Shown: in pieces, positions 40,050 to 50,010 of the stretch
How positions within the stretch are numbered: position 1 is the stretch's first letter
How the letters are laid out: every line of letters starts with the position of its first letter
Assembly (NCBI GenBank): GCA_019918135.1
Contig: WBZZ01004559.1
Span: 22,501-86,500, forward strand
Reading direction: 5' to 3'
Source of the DNA: Paulinella micropora
Taxonomy: Eukaryota > Cercozoa > Imbricatea > Euglyphida > Paulinellidae
DNA: 64,000 bases
Made by a program: the position numbers and the translations under genes
The notes under the pieces: model-generated
The model's input: only the letters and a program-made list of their open reading frames with translations
What the model was told of the DNA's origin: nothing
Databases searched by the model: none

Positions 40050-40990
40050 CCTTTTCCTTTCCTGCTCCTTTGCTCTCGGACGGGGGAGGGGGGGGATAGG
40101 CAAAGACAGATCGTGCTTGGAAAAAAGGAAAAAAAATTTGCCCGACAACCAAAAAAATAGACGGGCAAGGGGAGGGGGCGAAGAAGGGCAAGGGGGCAAA
40201 AACTAACAAAAAAACTAAGATATCACTGAGCCCGAGCCGGGGCGCCCTCCCCCCTGTATCCAGAAATCCTTTTTGCCACCATCCCTCCCCTGAGCCCAGG
40301 GGGCTCAAGGAGCAGGGGGAGGGGAAGGGCGCAGAAGCTGCAAAAGAAATAAATACATGCAACGCCTCCACTAATCCCCCTCCCATGCCGGGCGCTTTCT
40401 CCCTTTCCTCTTACCGACGGGGGGAGGATGGAAAGACAGATTGATACTCCCCGGTCCCTTCCTCTCTTAGTTTTCAGTGCCAAAAATTAAAACTTTGTGA
40501 AGGATTTTTTTTATTAATTTCTTTTACATTCTTAGCGCGCCCCCCCTCCCTCTTTTCATATTTTTCTGACCTTGCGCACGGTGGCCGAGCTATGGCACGG
40601 ACAGGACGCCGTCGAGCTTTAATTCAGCGTATTCTTTTTCGTACTCTCCTGGCGCGCGAGCAGTGCACAGACGGTGCCTGCCAGGGTTCTAACATAGGCT
40701 ACCGCAGAAACATGAAGTGGGCCGGATGCTGCGGCAGTCTGAGGGTGCCGTTGCAAGTGTCAAGTGTAATGCGTTGTCGAGCTTTAGTAAAAGTTCTTCA
40801 TCTCCTAATTTCAGTGTCAAATGTAAGACCTTGTCGAGTTTTAATTAAAAAAGACTTTTCTTGCACTTTCTTGGCGCCTCACTCCCATGCTTCTTCCCTC
40901 TCCCGCTCCCTGTTCTCAGTGCCAATATTAAAACTTTTTTAGGGATTTCTTTTTTTGCGTGATTCTTTTCTGTACATTCTTAGCGCGCTC
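40050..40990 (+). repeat. Left copy of a ~1.5-kb segmental duplication (first part)
   Basis: Matches 53000-53940 almost base for base: GACAGATCGTGCTTGG, CCAAAAAA.TAGACGGGCAA, an A unit (40485-40550), a C fragment, the H module (40655-40760), a B unit (40813-40878) and an A unit (40915-40985). Confidence 0.8.
40813..40878 (+). repeat. Representative B-type unit
   Basis: Starts CAGTGTCAAATGTAAGAC, has the palindrome TTTTAATTAAAA in its middle (about 40839-40850) and ends TGCACTTTCTTGGCGCC. Most copies begin GTGCCAAG and end CTTGGCGC, an imperfect terminal inverted repeat. More than 15 related copies lie in the window. Confidence 0.7.
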
Positions 40991-41819
40991 CTACCCTCCG
41001 GACGGCACCATTTGGCGCTAAATGAACCGGCCGTTCCGGAGACTAGCAGAGAAACCGGACGTTTTCCCGCGGAGAGAACGGTATGCCTTTTTTTTACTCG
41101 TATGAAATGTTTCCGGCCCTCTTGTCCCCCCTCCCCCCCTTTCCTGACGGTGGGGGAGTGACAGAACGGGACGACGAAAGTGAGAGGGGCGACGTAAATG
41201 AGAGGGGCGACGTAAATGAGAGGGGTGACGTAAATGAGAGGGGCGACGTAAATGAGAGGGGCGACGTAAATGAGAGGGGCGACGTAAATGAGAGGGGCGA
41301 CGCAAGTGAGAGGGGCGACGCAAGTGAGAGGGGAGGGGGAGGACGTCTTCCACACGGCGGCGTTTGGGCGTCTGTGTGGGATTTTCTTTCGCGCAAGTAG
41401 AATTTGGCGCTAAATTAGCGCCTACGGTTGTTTTTCCGGGAAGGCTAAGACGCACTGCCTTTCTCGACCATATCACACGCCCTACCCTCCGGACGGCGCC
41501 ATTTGGCGCTAAATGAACCGGCCGTTTCGGAGACTAGCAGAGAAACCGGACGTTTTCCCGCGGAGAGAACGGTACACCTTTTTGTACTCGCACGAAATGT
41601 TTCCGGCCCTCTTGCCTCCCCCTCCCCCCTTTCCTGACGGTGGGGGAGTGACAGAACGGGACAACGAAAGTGAGAGGGGCGACGTAAGTGAGAGGGGCGA
41701 CGTAAATGAGAGGGGCGACGTAAATGAGAGGGGCGACGTAAGTGAGAGGGGCGACGCAAGTGAGAGGGACGACGCAAGTGAGAGGGGAGGGGGAGGACGT
41801 CTTCCTCACGGCGGCGTTT
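40991..41819 (+). repeat. Tandem E' modules with long minisatellites
   Basis: Two units with period about 481 bp starting near 40992 and 41473 (CTACCCTCCGGACGGC). Minisatellites of 18 bp (GAGAGGGGCGACGTAAAT-like) number about nine at 41170-41335 and six or seven at 41660-41785. The variant GTAAAT dominates here, whereas GAAAGT dominates in the 19.5-kb array, so arrays are homogenised locally. Confidence 0.8.
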
Positions 41820-42003
41820 GGGCTGTGCCATGCGCTGGCAGGCGAGCAGGTGGCTCGAGGCGGAACCGGAAAATGTGCACGTGGCCCTGGGCGTGCTGAC
41901 GCTGACACCACCACCAGACAGTCCGCCAGCAGGCATTCCAGCATACAACCCACCGCCGCTGTGCTGTGCCAAACGCCCAGGATTTGGGCCAAGGGGCCGA
42001 GGA
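41820..42003 (+). pseudogene. Rearranged partial copy of the double-MYND gene
   Basis: The frame RWLEAEPENVHVALGVLTLT then PPPDSPPAGIPAYNPPPLCC matches the linker of the 20852 gene (LEADPQNVHVALGVLTLK ... YNPPPLCCAACG). After CCA it jumps, in another frame, to QDLGQGAEDAL, matching QDLGQAAEDVL about 125 residues later. So it is a copy with finger 2 deleted, captured next to an E module. Confidence 0.75.
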
Positions 42004-42170
42004 CGCGCTCTTCCCTCTCGCCTCCCTCTTACCTCTTCCTTCCCTCTCCCCTCTCCCAGAAAGCCTGGAAGCGCCAATATTAAAACTTTGTCAAAGATTT
42101 TGTTTATTGATTTTTTCTTGTACATTCTTTGCGCGCTGCCAAAACGCAGCCCGGGGGGTCCGTGTCGGAC
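42004..42170. repeat. Pyrimidine tract and A unit
   Basis: Identical in style to 31820-31900: AAGCCTGGAAGCGCCAATAT, an A unit, ending TTTGCGCGC before coding-like sequence. Confidence 0.6.
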
Positions 42171-42452
42171 ATGGCAGATGAAAATATATATAGGGACAGC
42201 GCTGTCTGGTACGGACTCAGCCAGCGCTGGAGCAGGGGGGAGGGGGGGAGACCCCACCACAACAATGATCAAGCCAGGGTTACCCAGGGGTTCTTGCCAG
42301 GTGCTAGGGAGGACGCCCCGGCTCGACACGGCTGGTTCAGGCACGTAATACTATTGCCTCTTTTTTTTTCTGCTTTTCGGATGGCTCGGGAGGCCATGCT
42401 TTCCGGTCCCAGAGAGCGCGCCGCCTCATTGGAGAAGTCACTCGTCGGATGA
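42171..42452 (+). CDS. Possible 93-aa orphan
   Basis: ATG 42171 opens MADENIYRDSAVWYGLSQRW; the middle is Gly/His/Asn-rich, then a hydrophobic run (HVILLPLFFSAF) and a charged helical tail (REAMLSGPRERAASLEKSL). Fair start context. Unknown family; could be a truncated gene. Confidence 0.4.
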   Translation: MADENIYRDSAVWYGLSQRWSRGEGGRPHHNNDQARVTQGFLPGAREDAPARHGWFRHVILLPLFFSAFRMAREAMLSGPRERAASLEKSLVG

Positions 42453-43712
42453 CTTAGACGGAGTTTGTAGTCGAGATAGGGCCCATAAGGCCAAGTGTAG
42501 GGCCATGCCTGTACCTGCTCACAAAGTGGCCAAGTTAGATTTGTGGCTTTAGAGAGAAAGCAAAAAATAGGTCAACTTTTTTTTGGAGCCCCGGCGCCCG
42601 AGCGAGGCGAAGTCAGTAGCGAGGGCCAGTTGCATTCTCTGCGATCGGCAGCCTGGACATCATTCGGAACCCCGCTGCCAACTGTAAGACTTTGTCAAGC
42701 TTTAATCAAAAGAACTGGAAGCACTGCCTTTTCCGGTCGTATCATACAGTCGTGCAAAACTTAGCGCCAAATGAACGGGCCGCTCCGGTCTCTTTCCGCG
42801 GGTTTCAGCGGTGGTTACCCCCTTCACGTATCCGTGCGCCTGGAATGATATGGCTAGAAAGGGCGGTATTGCCAGAAAAGCCTGAAAACGCTGCCTTTTT
42901 CAGCCATATTACACAGACCGCCAAGCCGCCTTTGCTAAAAGCGTCATCAAGAATGTACCAAAAAGAAATGTATTCGTTCAGCCGGAGTCTCGACAAGGGA
43001 GAAGGGGGGGGGGGCGCCCGGCATCGCGAAGCTCAGTTGAGGCGTTTCATTTTTTTTGGTAGCTTCTGCGCTCTTTCCCTTCCCCCTTGCCCTTCCCTTG
43101 TTCTTTGAGCCCCCCGGGCTCAGGGGGCTCAAGGGAAGGAAAGAAAAAGGGAGGGGGGGGGGGGCGCGCCCCCCCCCCTTGTGGGCTCCCCTAAAAAAAG
43201 TTTACTTATTTTTTCTCCCCTTCAGCCCGCGCCAACGTGCTGGCTGCAATGTAAGACCGTCGAGCTTTAATCCATCGTATCTTGCACTTTCTTGGTGCAT
43301 TTGCTAGCCCCCGGATGCCAAGCCTAAGACGGTCGAAATTTAATTAGAAAAATGTAATTTTTTAGCGCGCCCCTTCCTCCTCCCTCTCTTTCCCACCTTC
43401 CCTCTCCCTTCCGCCTCACCATGTCTCCTCCGTCTTCCTTCTCACCGCTGCTCCTTCTTCGGCCGCCCGCCTGTACCGAGCAATCTTTTTAGCGACCGAG
43501 GCTGAGGTCATTTTCTCTAGAGCAAGAAGAAAGAAAACTACACTTTTTTACGTGGTTGCAAAAAAGGCGGAACACAAAAACGAGTAAGCAAGAAAAAGAG
43601 AGACGGGAACGGAGGGAAAGGGTTTCCCTCTCCCTCCCTTCCCCCCCCCCTCCCCCCGCTGCGATCTAAGATATATGAATAACACAAATGCTCAGGGGTC
43701 TGTTTTGACTGG
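42453..43712. repeat. Repeats: F half-hairpins, D and G modules, MYND leader copy
   Basis: A short less-repeated piece (42460-42690), a half F-like hairpin (42710-42760), D start, full F hairpin (42844-42915), G module (43030-43190), B-like unit (43250-43300), pyrimidine run and a copy of the single-MYND leader (43553-43595). No gene. Confidence 0.6.
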
Positions 43713-43852
43713 CACTTAAGTTGGCAGTCCCACGGTCGCCCGACTGCGAATCCCGGATTAGCTACGAGGAAATCAAAGGGGGAAAGGAGCTGGTGCTGGG
43801 CAGCGTCAACGTGTTACGCACAACACAAGTGCGAGTAGCCATTTCAAATTAA
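43713..43852 (+). pseudogene. 3' end of a lost gene
   Basis: The frame reads LALKLAVPRSPDCESRISYE and GGKELVLGSVNVLRTTQVRV, stopping at TAA near 43850. Good protein character, no start, no family. It directly precedes the leader of the 43935 gene. Confidence 0.4.
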
Positions 43853-43934
43853 TCACGGCATAGTGCCCACCAACGTGTCCCTGCTATTCCGAAGCAATTG
43901 TGGGAGTCTGCTGGAAGAATCTGTGGAGTGGGAA

Positions 43935-44399
43935 ATGGCATCGGTTCTGGGGAAGCAAAGCAAGTTTTGGGAGGCAACCGCTTCGACAAAGAAATGTGGC
44001 ATCAAGTCAGAAATCTTTGCCAGATGCAGGGAGAACACTAACTCCACCTGTCGGCTCGAGTACGAAATCACAGGCTATATCCTCAAATCTGAAAATTCCT
44101 CGCTAGCTGGATTCATTTGCCTGATCATTTCGATGTTTTTTTTTATTGGTAGCGCGTATCTTGGGGTATGTTCGCTTCCCAAGCTTGAAGTAATTTATGA
44201 TGAACCTTCTCAAGACAATCTTGACACCAAGGCCCCGCACGAAATGACGCCCAAAGCCGGGAGGGAAAGGAAAACCACACCTATCCCCTTAGCAAGCAAA
44301 ATATACCTATGCATGTGTTGTGTTGGATTTATCTTCATTGTACTTGGCATTTCTATCGGGTTTGCTTTAATTCCAAAAGCCTCTTGTAAGCCCACATGA
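43935..44399 (+). CDS. Two-TM protein with Cys-rich ectodomain
   Basis: 154 aa from ATG 43935 (MASVLGKQSKFWEATASTKK). A loop with several Cys and NxS/T sites (CGIKSEIFARCRENTNSTC) precedes TM1 (about 58-77, LAGFICLIISMFFFIGSAYL). A polar stretch follows (LEVIYDEPSQDNLDTKA), then TM2 (about 122-147, LCMCCVGFIFIVLGISIGFA). It is probably a virion-envelope or host-membrane protein. The frame continues past the TGA at 44397 into another coding-like stretch. Its 5' 60 bases and leader are duplicated at 31195. Confidence 0.55.
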   Translation: MASVLGKQSKFWEATASTKKCGIKSEIFARCRENTNSTCRLEYEITGYILKSENSSLAGFICLIISMFFFIGSAYLGVCSLPKLEVIYDEPSQDNLDTKAPHEMTPKAGRERKTTPIPLASKIYLCMCCVGFIFIVLGISIGFALIPKASCKPT

Positions 44400-44816
44400 G
44401 GTCTGAAAGTCTCCAGCCCCAAAAGAAAGCCCTTCGCTAGCACGGCCCGCGCCCGCCGCGCTCGCGCACGCTCGGTTACGGAACATCGCCCCCCGAAGAA
44501 ACGCGTTGCTCCCGGAATAACCCCCAGTGGACAAAACCTGCGGCAACTGGCTGCGGTCCGTGTCGTCAGGGCACAGGGCCAGGCGCGCCCTGTCGTGGTG
44601 CCAGAGGCGGCGCCCGCCACGCGCGAACCGCGCTTCAATTTTGAACAAGTCATCGCGGCTAGCCTGAGCATTCTGGACCTAGAAGAAATCCTTCGCTCCT
44701 CGCTTGACAACGACACAGGAATAGTATTCGTGGCCGGCGGATTACCGGAAGGACCGCCCGTGCGTACCGGCTTGTCCGAGGCCAGCCTGAACTCCCTACC
44801 CGAGCTCCAGGTAAAA
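44400..44816 (+). pseudogene. Coding-like stretch in frame after the TGA
   Basis: About 139 open codons with no ATG at the start: a basic Arg/Ala/Pro-rich part (SVTEHRPPKKRVAPGITPSG), then FNFEQVIAASLSILDLEEIL and DNDTGIVFVAGGLPEGPP. It ends where a D module begins (CTCCAGGTAAAACAACAATT). It may be the remainder of a longer gene with the TM protein, or the 3' part of an unrelated one in frame by chance. Confidence 0.4.
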
Positions 44817-45302
44817 CAACAATTTTTCTTAGCCGTGCAAAACTTAGCGCCAAATGAACGAGCCGCTCCGGTCTCTTTCCGCGGGTTTTAGCGATGGTTT
44901 TCCCGCGGAAAAGAAAGCGCGCCAAATTTTTTTTTGTTTGCGCAAATGACAAGTCTTGCGCACTCCCTCTCCCCTCCAAGGGAGCGGGACGATAAGGGGG
45001 AGGGGGAGAGAGAAGGGGGAGAGGGGGGGGGGGAAAGGAGAGCGGGGGAAAAAAGGGGGAAGGGAAGAGAACGGGGGCGCCTCTCTCTCTCCCCCTCTCC
45101 CCTCTTCCCTCTTCCCTCCGTTCCCCCTCCTTTTTTTTTCAAACAGGATTTTTCTTGTTCTCTCTTCTTTTTTTTGCTCAAAATTTGTCGCTAAATTTGC
45201 GTACGTGTCTGGCTCAGGGAGAGAGATTGCGCCAAAAAAATAATAAAATAATCCCCATTCTCCTCGCCGAGAAGTCCCAATCAGCACGCTCCAGGCGCGG
45301 CT
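44817..45302 (+). repeat. D-module copy with G- and C-rich tracts
   Basis: GCAAAACTTAGCGCCAAATG, TTTTCCCGCGGAAAAG, GCGCAAATGACAAGTCTTGC, CTCCAAGGGAGCGGG, then purine (45000-45080) and pyrimidine (45085-45140) tracts and TTGTCGCTAAATTTGCGTA. The F hairpin that normally follows is absent. Confidence 0.7.
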
Positions 45303-45640
45303 ATGCGAGTCTTTCAAATAATTCTTGACGTCCGAGAAGGTAGGAGGAAAGGGAAGTGCGCCCCCTCCCTCTACACACGCTTCCGGAGCTTGTTAGCCAG
45401 CTTAGAAAGCACGGGCGGGCTTGGGGCTGCCGCCAGAGCCCACGCCAGCAGCCGCCGGGGCGGACCCCACACGGACAGACGTCCAGCGCTGGCTGCGCGC
45501 CCAGTACCAAACGTGGCAAATACCTTTGAGTGGTACTCCAAAGCAGCCTCCGGCGGGGGGCACGCGGTTGCACAGTTTAATCTGGGTGTTCGTTACGACA
45601 GCGGACAAGGAGTCAGTCACAGCCGTCTAAATCCCTTTCT
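45303..45640 (+). pseudogene. Degraded Sel1-repeat gene
   Basis: Short start MRVFQIILDVREGRRKGK, then, in another frame, PEPTPAAAGADPTRTDVQRW, and back in the first frame FEWYSKAASGGGHAVAQFNL and GVRYDSGQGVSHS. The last part is a clear Sel1 unit (AxQFNLGxxYxxGxGV). The pieces are split by frame breaks and end in a B-type unit. Confidence 0.55.
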
Positions 45641-47166
45641 TTTTGCCAGAGTTTTAATTAAAACAATTTTTTTTTGGAAATTTCTTGGCGCCCCACTCTT
45701 GGGGTTTATGTCTCTTCCATACCAGAAACCTATAAGCACCGCCTTTTCCGGTCGTATCATAGTCGTGCAAAACTTAGCCCCAAATGAACGGGCCGCTTCG
45801 GTCTCTTTGCGCGGATTTTAGCGGTGGTTTTCTCGCGGAAAAAAACACGCGCCAAAATTTTTTTGTTTGCGCAAATGACAAGTCTTGGGCTCTTCTGCAC
45901 AAAATTCCAATCCGATCTGCAAAATGTTGTCAGGGACTTTTTCTATTAATTTTGTTTTGTACATTCCTAGCGCGCCCCTACCCCTCGCTCTTCCGTCTCC
46001 CGAACTAAAGACTAAGACAGTTCGTGCTCTAACCCCATCCCCTGCCACTTCTCTCACCAGCACCCAGTTCTCTCCTAGTTCTCAGCGCCAAGATTAAAGC
46101 TTTGTCAGGGATCTTGTTTATTAATTTCTTTTGTACATTTTTAGCGCGCCCCTGCCCCTCCCTCTTTCCCGCCCTGCTTCTTGGGGAGGGGGGGTGTGGT
46201 ATGGTCAGATCTTGGGAGTTGAGGCGTTTCATTTTTTTGTTGGCAGCTTTTGCACTCTCTCCCTCCCCCCTTGTCCTTCCCTTGTTCTTTGAGCCCCCCG
46301 GGCTCAGGGGGCTCAAAGGGAGGAAAGAAAAAAGGGGGAGGGGGGGTGGGCCCCCCTCCCTTGTGGGTTCCCAAAAAATGTTTACTTATAGCGCGCTCTA
46401 CCCTCCCTCTTCTCTCTCCCGCCTCCGATTCTCAGACGGGGATAGACTAAAACAATTCGTGCTTCTCCCACTCTCCTGCCCCTCCCTTTTTTCGGTTCCA
46501 GTGTAAGAACGTCGAGTTTTAATTCGGCGTAAATTGCACTTTCTTGGCGCCCCCCCCCTGTATCCTAAGATCTTTTCGCCACCCTCTCCCCTCTCTTAGT
46601 TCTCAGTGCCAAGATTAAAACTTTGTCAGGGACTTTTTTTATCAATTTTTTCTTGTACATTCCTAGCGCGCCCCTACCCTCCCCTTCCCTCTCCCGACGG
46701 GGGTTTGCGGGCGCCCCTTTTCGCCCCCTCCCACTCCCTGTTCACAGACGGGGGAAGACTAAAACAATTCGTGCTCTCCTCCTCCCCTGCCTCTTCCCCT
46801 CTCTCTCTTTGTTCTCAGTGCCTAGTGTAAGACCTTGTCGAGATTTTTTTTTTATTTGTACAAAAACCTGGAAGCACTGCCTTTTCCGGTCGTATCATAG
46901 TCGTGCAAAACCTAGCGCCAAATGAACTTGCCGATCCGGTCTCTTTCCGCGGGGTTTTAGCGGTCGTTTTCCCGCGAAGAAAACGCGCGCCAAATTTTTT
47001 TGTTGCGCAAATGACAAGTCTTGTGCACTCTCTCCCCCTTTGGAGGGAGGAGGGAGCGGGGAGATAGGACGGGCGAGCCATTGCGTGCGGGGCCGAGCAC
47101 GAAAAAAAAGTTTTTTTAATAACCACTAAAGAAAGGAAGCCACGTGGGACAATAGTGCCCGGCCGA
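45641..47166. repeat. Repeat mosaic: B, D, A, G and F pieces
   Basis: B unit (45650-45700), half F-like hairpin (45720-45770), D copy (45772-45895), A units (45905-45980, 46080-46155 and 46600-46680), G module (46210-46370), B unit (46495-46550), half hairpin (46860-46905), D copy (46905-47060). AATAACC/TTTTTTTAATAA near 47110 may belong to the 3' end of the next minus-strand gene. Confidence 0.65.
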
Positions 47167-47167
47167 G

Positions 47168-48256
47168 CTAGGGCTGGCTGACGTGCAACGAGCCCTTTTC
47201 CCGCAGTGCTTCTCGGCAGGCGGCTTCCAGGATTTCTCTGTGTTCTTCGAAGTAGACGTTCACTAAGCGCGCTGCTCCTGCAACCAACCTCTCGGCCTGG
47301 GGCGGCTTTTGTCCTGGGTAGCGCGCGCGAAACTTGGCAGCCGCCATCTTGCCCGCCTTGATCAGAATCGCCGCCTTCTGGGCGCCTGTGGGCTTGGGCG
47401 ACGCGGCCAGCTGCAAAAACACGTCCGTCATGGCCAGCTCCCGCCGAGGTACGGCCTGCTCGGTCGTAGTGAGGGCGGCAGAGGCGGTGAGGGCGGGCAC
47501 GTTGCTAGTACTGCGCATACTTTGTACAGCTTGCCGTGCACTGTTGCGTGCCTCGTTCTCAATAAACAATCTGTCCCTGTCGTCTAGCTTGATGTTGAGG
47601 GCTTCCAGCACGCCCTTGTAAACGTCCACGGGCGACGCAAACTCCGCGATACACAGCCTCTTGCGCGCGTCCAACACCGCCAGCCGCTGTTCGATGAGCT
47701 CGAGCTCCTGGCTGGGCTCCACGCGACATTTCTTCGCGGGCGGTTCTGAGAGGGCACCAAGCACTTTCTGCCTAGTCTCCTCTGATAACTGCTCGCGCCT
47801 TAAGGGCAGAGCGGCCTCCAGTTGTTCGTCCCCTACCACGGCCCGGGCCGCCAGGTTGGCCTGCTCCGAACGCAGCTGCTTCGCTCGCTCACCTGGCACT
47901 AGCGCCAACACTTGCAGGAGCTTGTCGAAGGGCAGACAGTCGATCGTTCTCCCCAGGCGACCATCGCTCCGTGCAAACTTTATTTTCTTGAGCGATTGTT
48001 GTACCCCCAGCGCCTGTAGCTGGGGTTGGAGACGATGATAGATGTTTTGCGCGTCTACGCCAGAGCATCCCTTGAAGGCGACGATAGCATCTGTGACAGA
48101 AAAAGCGCCACCCTTTTGCCTCTTGATTAATTTACCAAATTCTGCCTCTTGCAAGGTCATAAGTAACGGGTTTGATTCGATAGCATCGTTAGTAGTGACC
48201 GCAGTGGTCGGGCTCTGTTGACCATTACTTCCAGACAGTTCCATCATCATCATCAT
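47168..48256 (-). CDS. BRO-N/KilA-like DNA-binding protein with coiled C-terminus
   Basis: 362 aa from ATG 48256, in a run of five Met codons. An ATG at 48310 would add a C-rich leader. The N-terminal domain (about residues 35-135) reads GKLIKRQKGGAFSVTDAIVA, KFARSDGRLGRTIDCLPF and LVPGERAKQLRSEQANL, then VVGDEQLEAAL. This resembles the BRO-N/KilA-related domain of large DNA viruses and phages, with the 'PG.RAK.LR.E' and 'GD' marks. A helical middle with ELELIEQRLAVLDARKRL and a segment RDRLFIENEARNSARQAV follow. The latter recurs in the 195-aa protein nearby (AETRNNARRAL), so the two are C-terminal paralogues. Likely a DNA-binding regulator. Confidence 0.55.
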   Translation of the reverse strand: MMMMMELSGSNGQQSPTTAVTTNDAIESNPLLMTLQEAEFGKLIKRQKGGAFSVTDAIVAFKGCSGVDAQNIYHRLQPQLQALGVQQSLKKIKFARSDGRLGRTIDCLPFDKLLQVLALVPGERAKQLRSEQANLAARAVVGDEQLEAALPLRREQLSEETRQKVLGALSEPPAKKCRVEPSQELELIEQRLAVLDARKRLCIAEFASPVDVYKGVLEALNIKLDDRDRLFIENEARNSARQAVQSMRSTSNVPALTASAALTTTEQAVPRRELAMTDVFLQLAASPKPTGAQKAAILIKAGKMAAAKFRARYPGQKPPQAERLVAGAARLVNVYFEEHREILEAACREALREKGSLHVSQP

Positions 48257-48382
48257 CCGGGGAAGGGGGGCGGGAGGTCGAGATATGCAAACGCCTGTAA
48301 GAAAAGGCATACCATCGTTACTGGTGCAAGCATGTTTTCTGCTTAAACTTGGCTATTGTAAACCACACAAAATTTCATAAAC

Positions 48383-48610
48383 CGGTTTTTGCGTGAAATT
48401 TTGCGAAATATGAAGGGCGGTATCTTGATATTTCACCAAATTTTCACGGCTAGCCAACGCTCGTGCCTTGCGTGTAATTTCGCCAACCGATTTTTGCGTG
48501 AAATTTGGCGAAATATGAAGGGCGATATTTTGATATTTCACCAAATTTTCACGGGTCTAAGCGCTCGTGCCTTGCGTGAAATTTCGCTAGCCGGTTTTTG
48601 CGTGAAATTT
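48383..48610. repeat. 105-bp tandem repeat with internal foldback
   Basis: Units start at about 48382, 48487 and 48591 (CCGGTTTTTGCGTGAAATTT). Each contains an inverted repeat, CGTGAAATTTGGCGAAATAT against ATATTTCACCAAATTTTC, so each unit can fold. It lies between the promoter sides of two paralogous minus-strand genes. It differs from all A-G modules. Confidence 0.8.
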
Positions 48611-48619
48611 TCTGCGGTT

Positions 48620-49020
48620 CTGGTTGTCCATCTGATGATAATCTTAGCTCGCTTTTTTTGCCACGCCTTTTAGAAGCTGAGGACCCGCCTCTCTGTTTGC
48701 TTTTTAGGAAAGAGGGAGAGGGAAGAAACAAGAAAGGGAGCGAGAGGGGGAAGGAAAGGAAGGGAGGAAGGAGAGGGGAGGGAGGAGGGAGAGCGAATAA
48801 AGAGGGGAAGGGGAGAATCTCCACTAAGCCCCTCCCTCTCCCAGATTTCTCTATCAAGTGTAAGGCTTTGTCGGAGATTTTCGATTGAATTAAATCTTTT
48901 TTGTACTTTCTTGGTGCGCTACCCTTTGTCCCGGGAAATACGTGCACGCGCACATTTAGCAACAAATTTTGCTCCCACACCACCAAAAAAGTGCAAAAAA
49001 ATTGTTTAATAAAAATCATA
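48620..49020. repeat. Purine tract and B unit
   Basis: Short unique piece, G/A tract (48710-48830), B unit (48850-48915) and a T/A-rich end (TTGTTTAATAAAAATCATAC, 49000-49019) that likely holds the 3' end of the next minus-strand gene. Confidence 0.55.
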
Positions 49021-49027
49021 CGAAGTC

Positions 49028-49615
49028 TTAGTCAGGAGACAGACCCACCTCTGATTCGCTTCCTCGGGCAGCGTTGGCTTCCACAATGGCGGTCATCACC
49101 TTGCTAAACTTGACATTAAGTCCTTCTTGTTGTATCAAATTCAGGGCGCGACGTGCGTTGTTGCGCGTCTCGGCTTCACAGTACACGACATCTTGCATTT
49201 CAAGACGGACACCTGCACTTGCTAAAGTCTGCTTGTATAAGCTTATGGCCATTTGGTACACGTCGAATAATGCTTTTTGGTTGGCTTCTATGATCTGGCA
49301 CGCGACCCTTATTTGCCTAGATTCTGCCTCCCAATCGGATTGCAGGCGTTGGATCTCGGCTTCGGCGCGTTTTTGATCTGTCTCGATCTCTTCTTCGTAA
49401 ACAGCACGTTGAGCATATGCAAGCCGGTTCTTTGCCTCTAGGAGTTTTACTTCGCGTTCTATCTCGTCCAAAATCACGCAGCGGCGCTTGGCTTGGGGTT
49501 CCTGTCCCGGCCCACACCGCCGCGGCGAAACCTCGCTTCCGACTCTTTGCCGGCGAGTCTGCACTGCCATGTTGGCCTGCAATCGGGTTAACATATTTTC
49601 TGTAAAGTAATGCAA
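49028..49615 (-). CDS. Coiled-coil protein, paralogue of the BRO-like gene's C-terminus
   Basis: 195 aa from ATG 49615; later in-frame Met codons (MLTRLQ, MAVQTRR) could also start it. A basic N-terminus (RRQRVGSEVSPRRCG, QAKRRCVILDEI) is followed by a long coiled coil (EREVKLLEAKNRLAYAQRAV, EIETDQKRAEAEIQRLQSDW) and the shared end motif YCEAETRNNARRALNL. It lacks the BRO-N-like domain. Possibly a partner or antagonist of the neighbour through the shared helical region. Confidence 0.6.
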   Translation of the reverse strand: MHYFTENMLTRLQANMAVQTRRQRVGSEVSPRRCGPGQEPQAKRRCVILDEIEREVKLLEAKNRLAYAQRAVYEEEIETDQKRAEAEIQRLQSDWEAESRQIRVACQIIEANQKALFDVYQMAISLYKQTLASAGVRLEMQDVVYCEAETRNNARRALNLIQQEGLNVKFSKVMTAIVEANAARGSESEVGLSPD

Positions 49616-49818
49616 AGCTCGTTCTATTTTTGTAGCAGAATGTGGCTGTAGGGGGGGGGGGGGCCCCCGCCCCCTTTTGCTTTAAATTTATCTTGTGCCT
49701 CCCCTCCCCTCTACCCCCCCGTTTAAGAACAGGAGGCGAAAGAGGGAGAGGGACGACAAGAAAGTGCAACAAGCTTGACAGTCTTACATTGGGCACTGAA
49801 AACTAGGAGCGGGAGGGG

Positions 49819-50010
49819 GTGGCCAGCGCAGGCTCTGGTGCGAGGTGGCACTCTTCACTGCAAACCTATACACGAGGGGTGCGCGAAGCACCACAGGGAC
49901 TATTAGTTCCCTTTGCAGGCTTCACGGAAGTAACGTACGCGGGTGACCGCGAGGCGGAAGAGGCCGTTTCAGAGTTCCCGGATTTTTTGCTGCAATGCTG
50001 GCAGCCGAAC
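49819..50010 (+). pseudogene. Gene fragment, unknown
   Basis: The frame reads RWHSSLQTYTRGVREAPQGL, LVPFAGFTEVTYAGDREAEE and VSEFPDFLLQCWQPNG before a B-type minus-strand unit. Protein-like, with no start or family; debris inside the mosaic. The preceding 49616-49818 holds G/C runs and a B-type unit. Confidence 0.4.

Noticed and set aside
41170..41335. CRISPR-like array
   Set aside because: The 18-bp units are directly adjacent with no unique spacers, so this is a minisatellite.
41018..42344. Ser/Leu/Pro-repeat minus-strand ORFs
   Set aside because: Shadow frames of the minisatellite arrays; they break in every other copy.
43660..43760. tRNA-like GCGAATCCC segment
   Set aside because: No cloverleaf with acceptor and anticodon arms can be drawn; it lies inside a coding-like tail. 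No tRNA or rRNA gene was found in the window.
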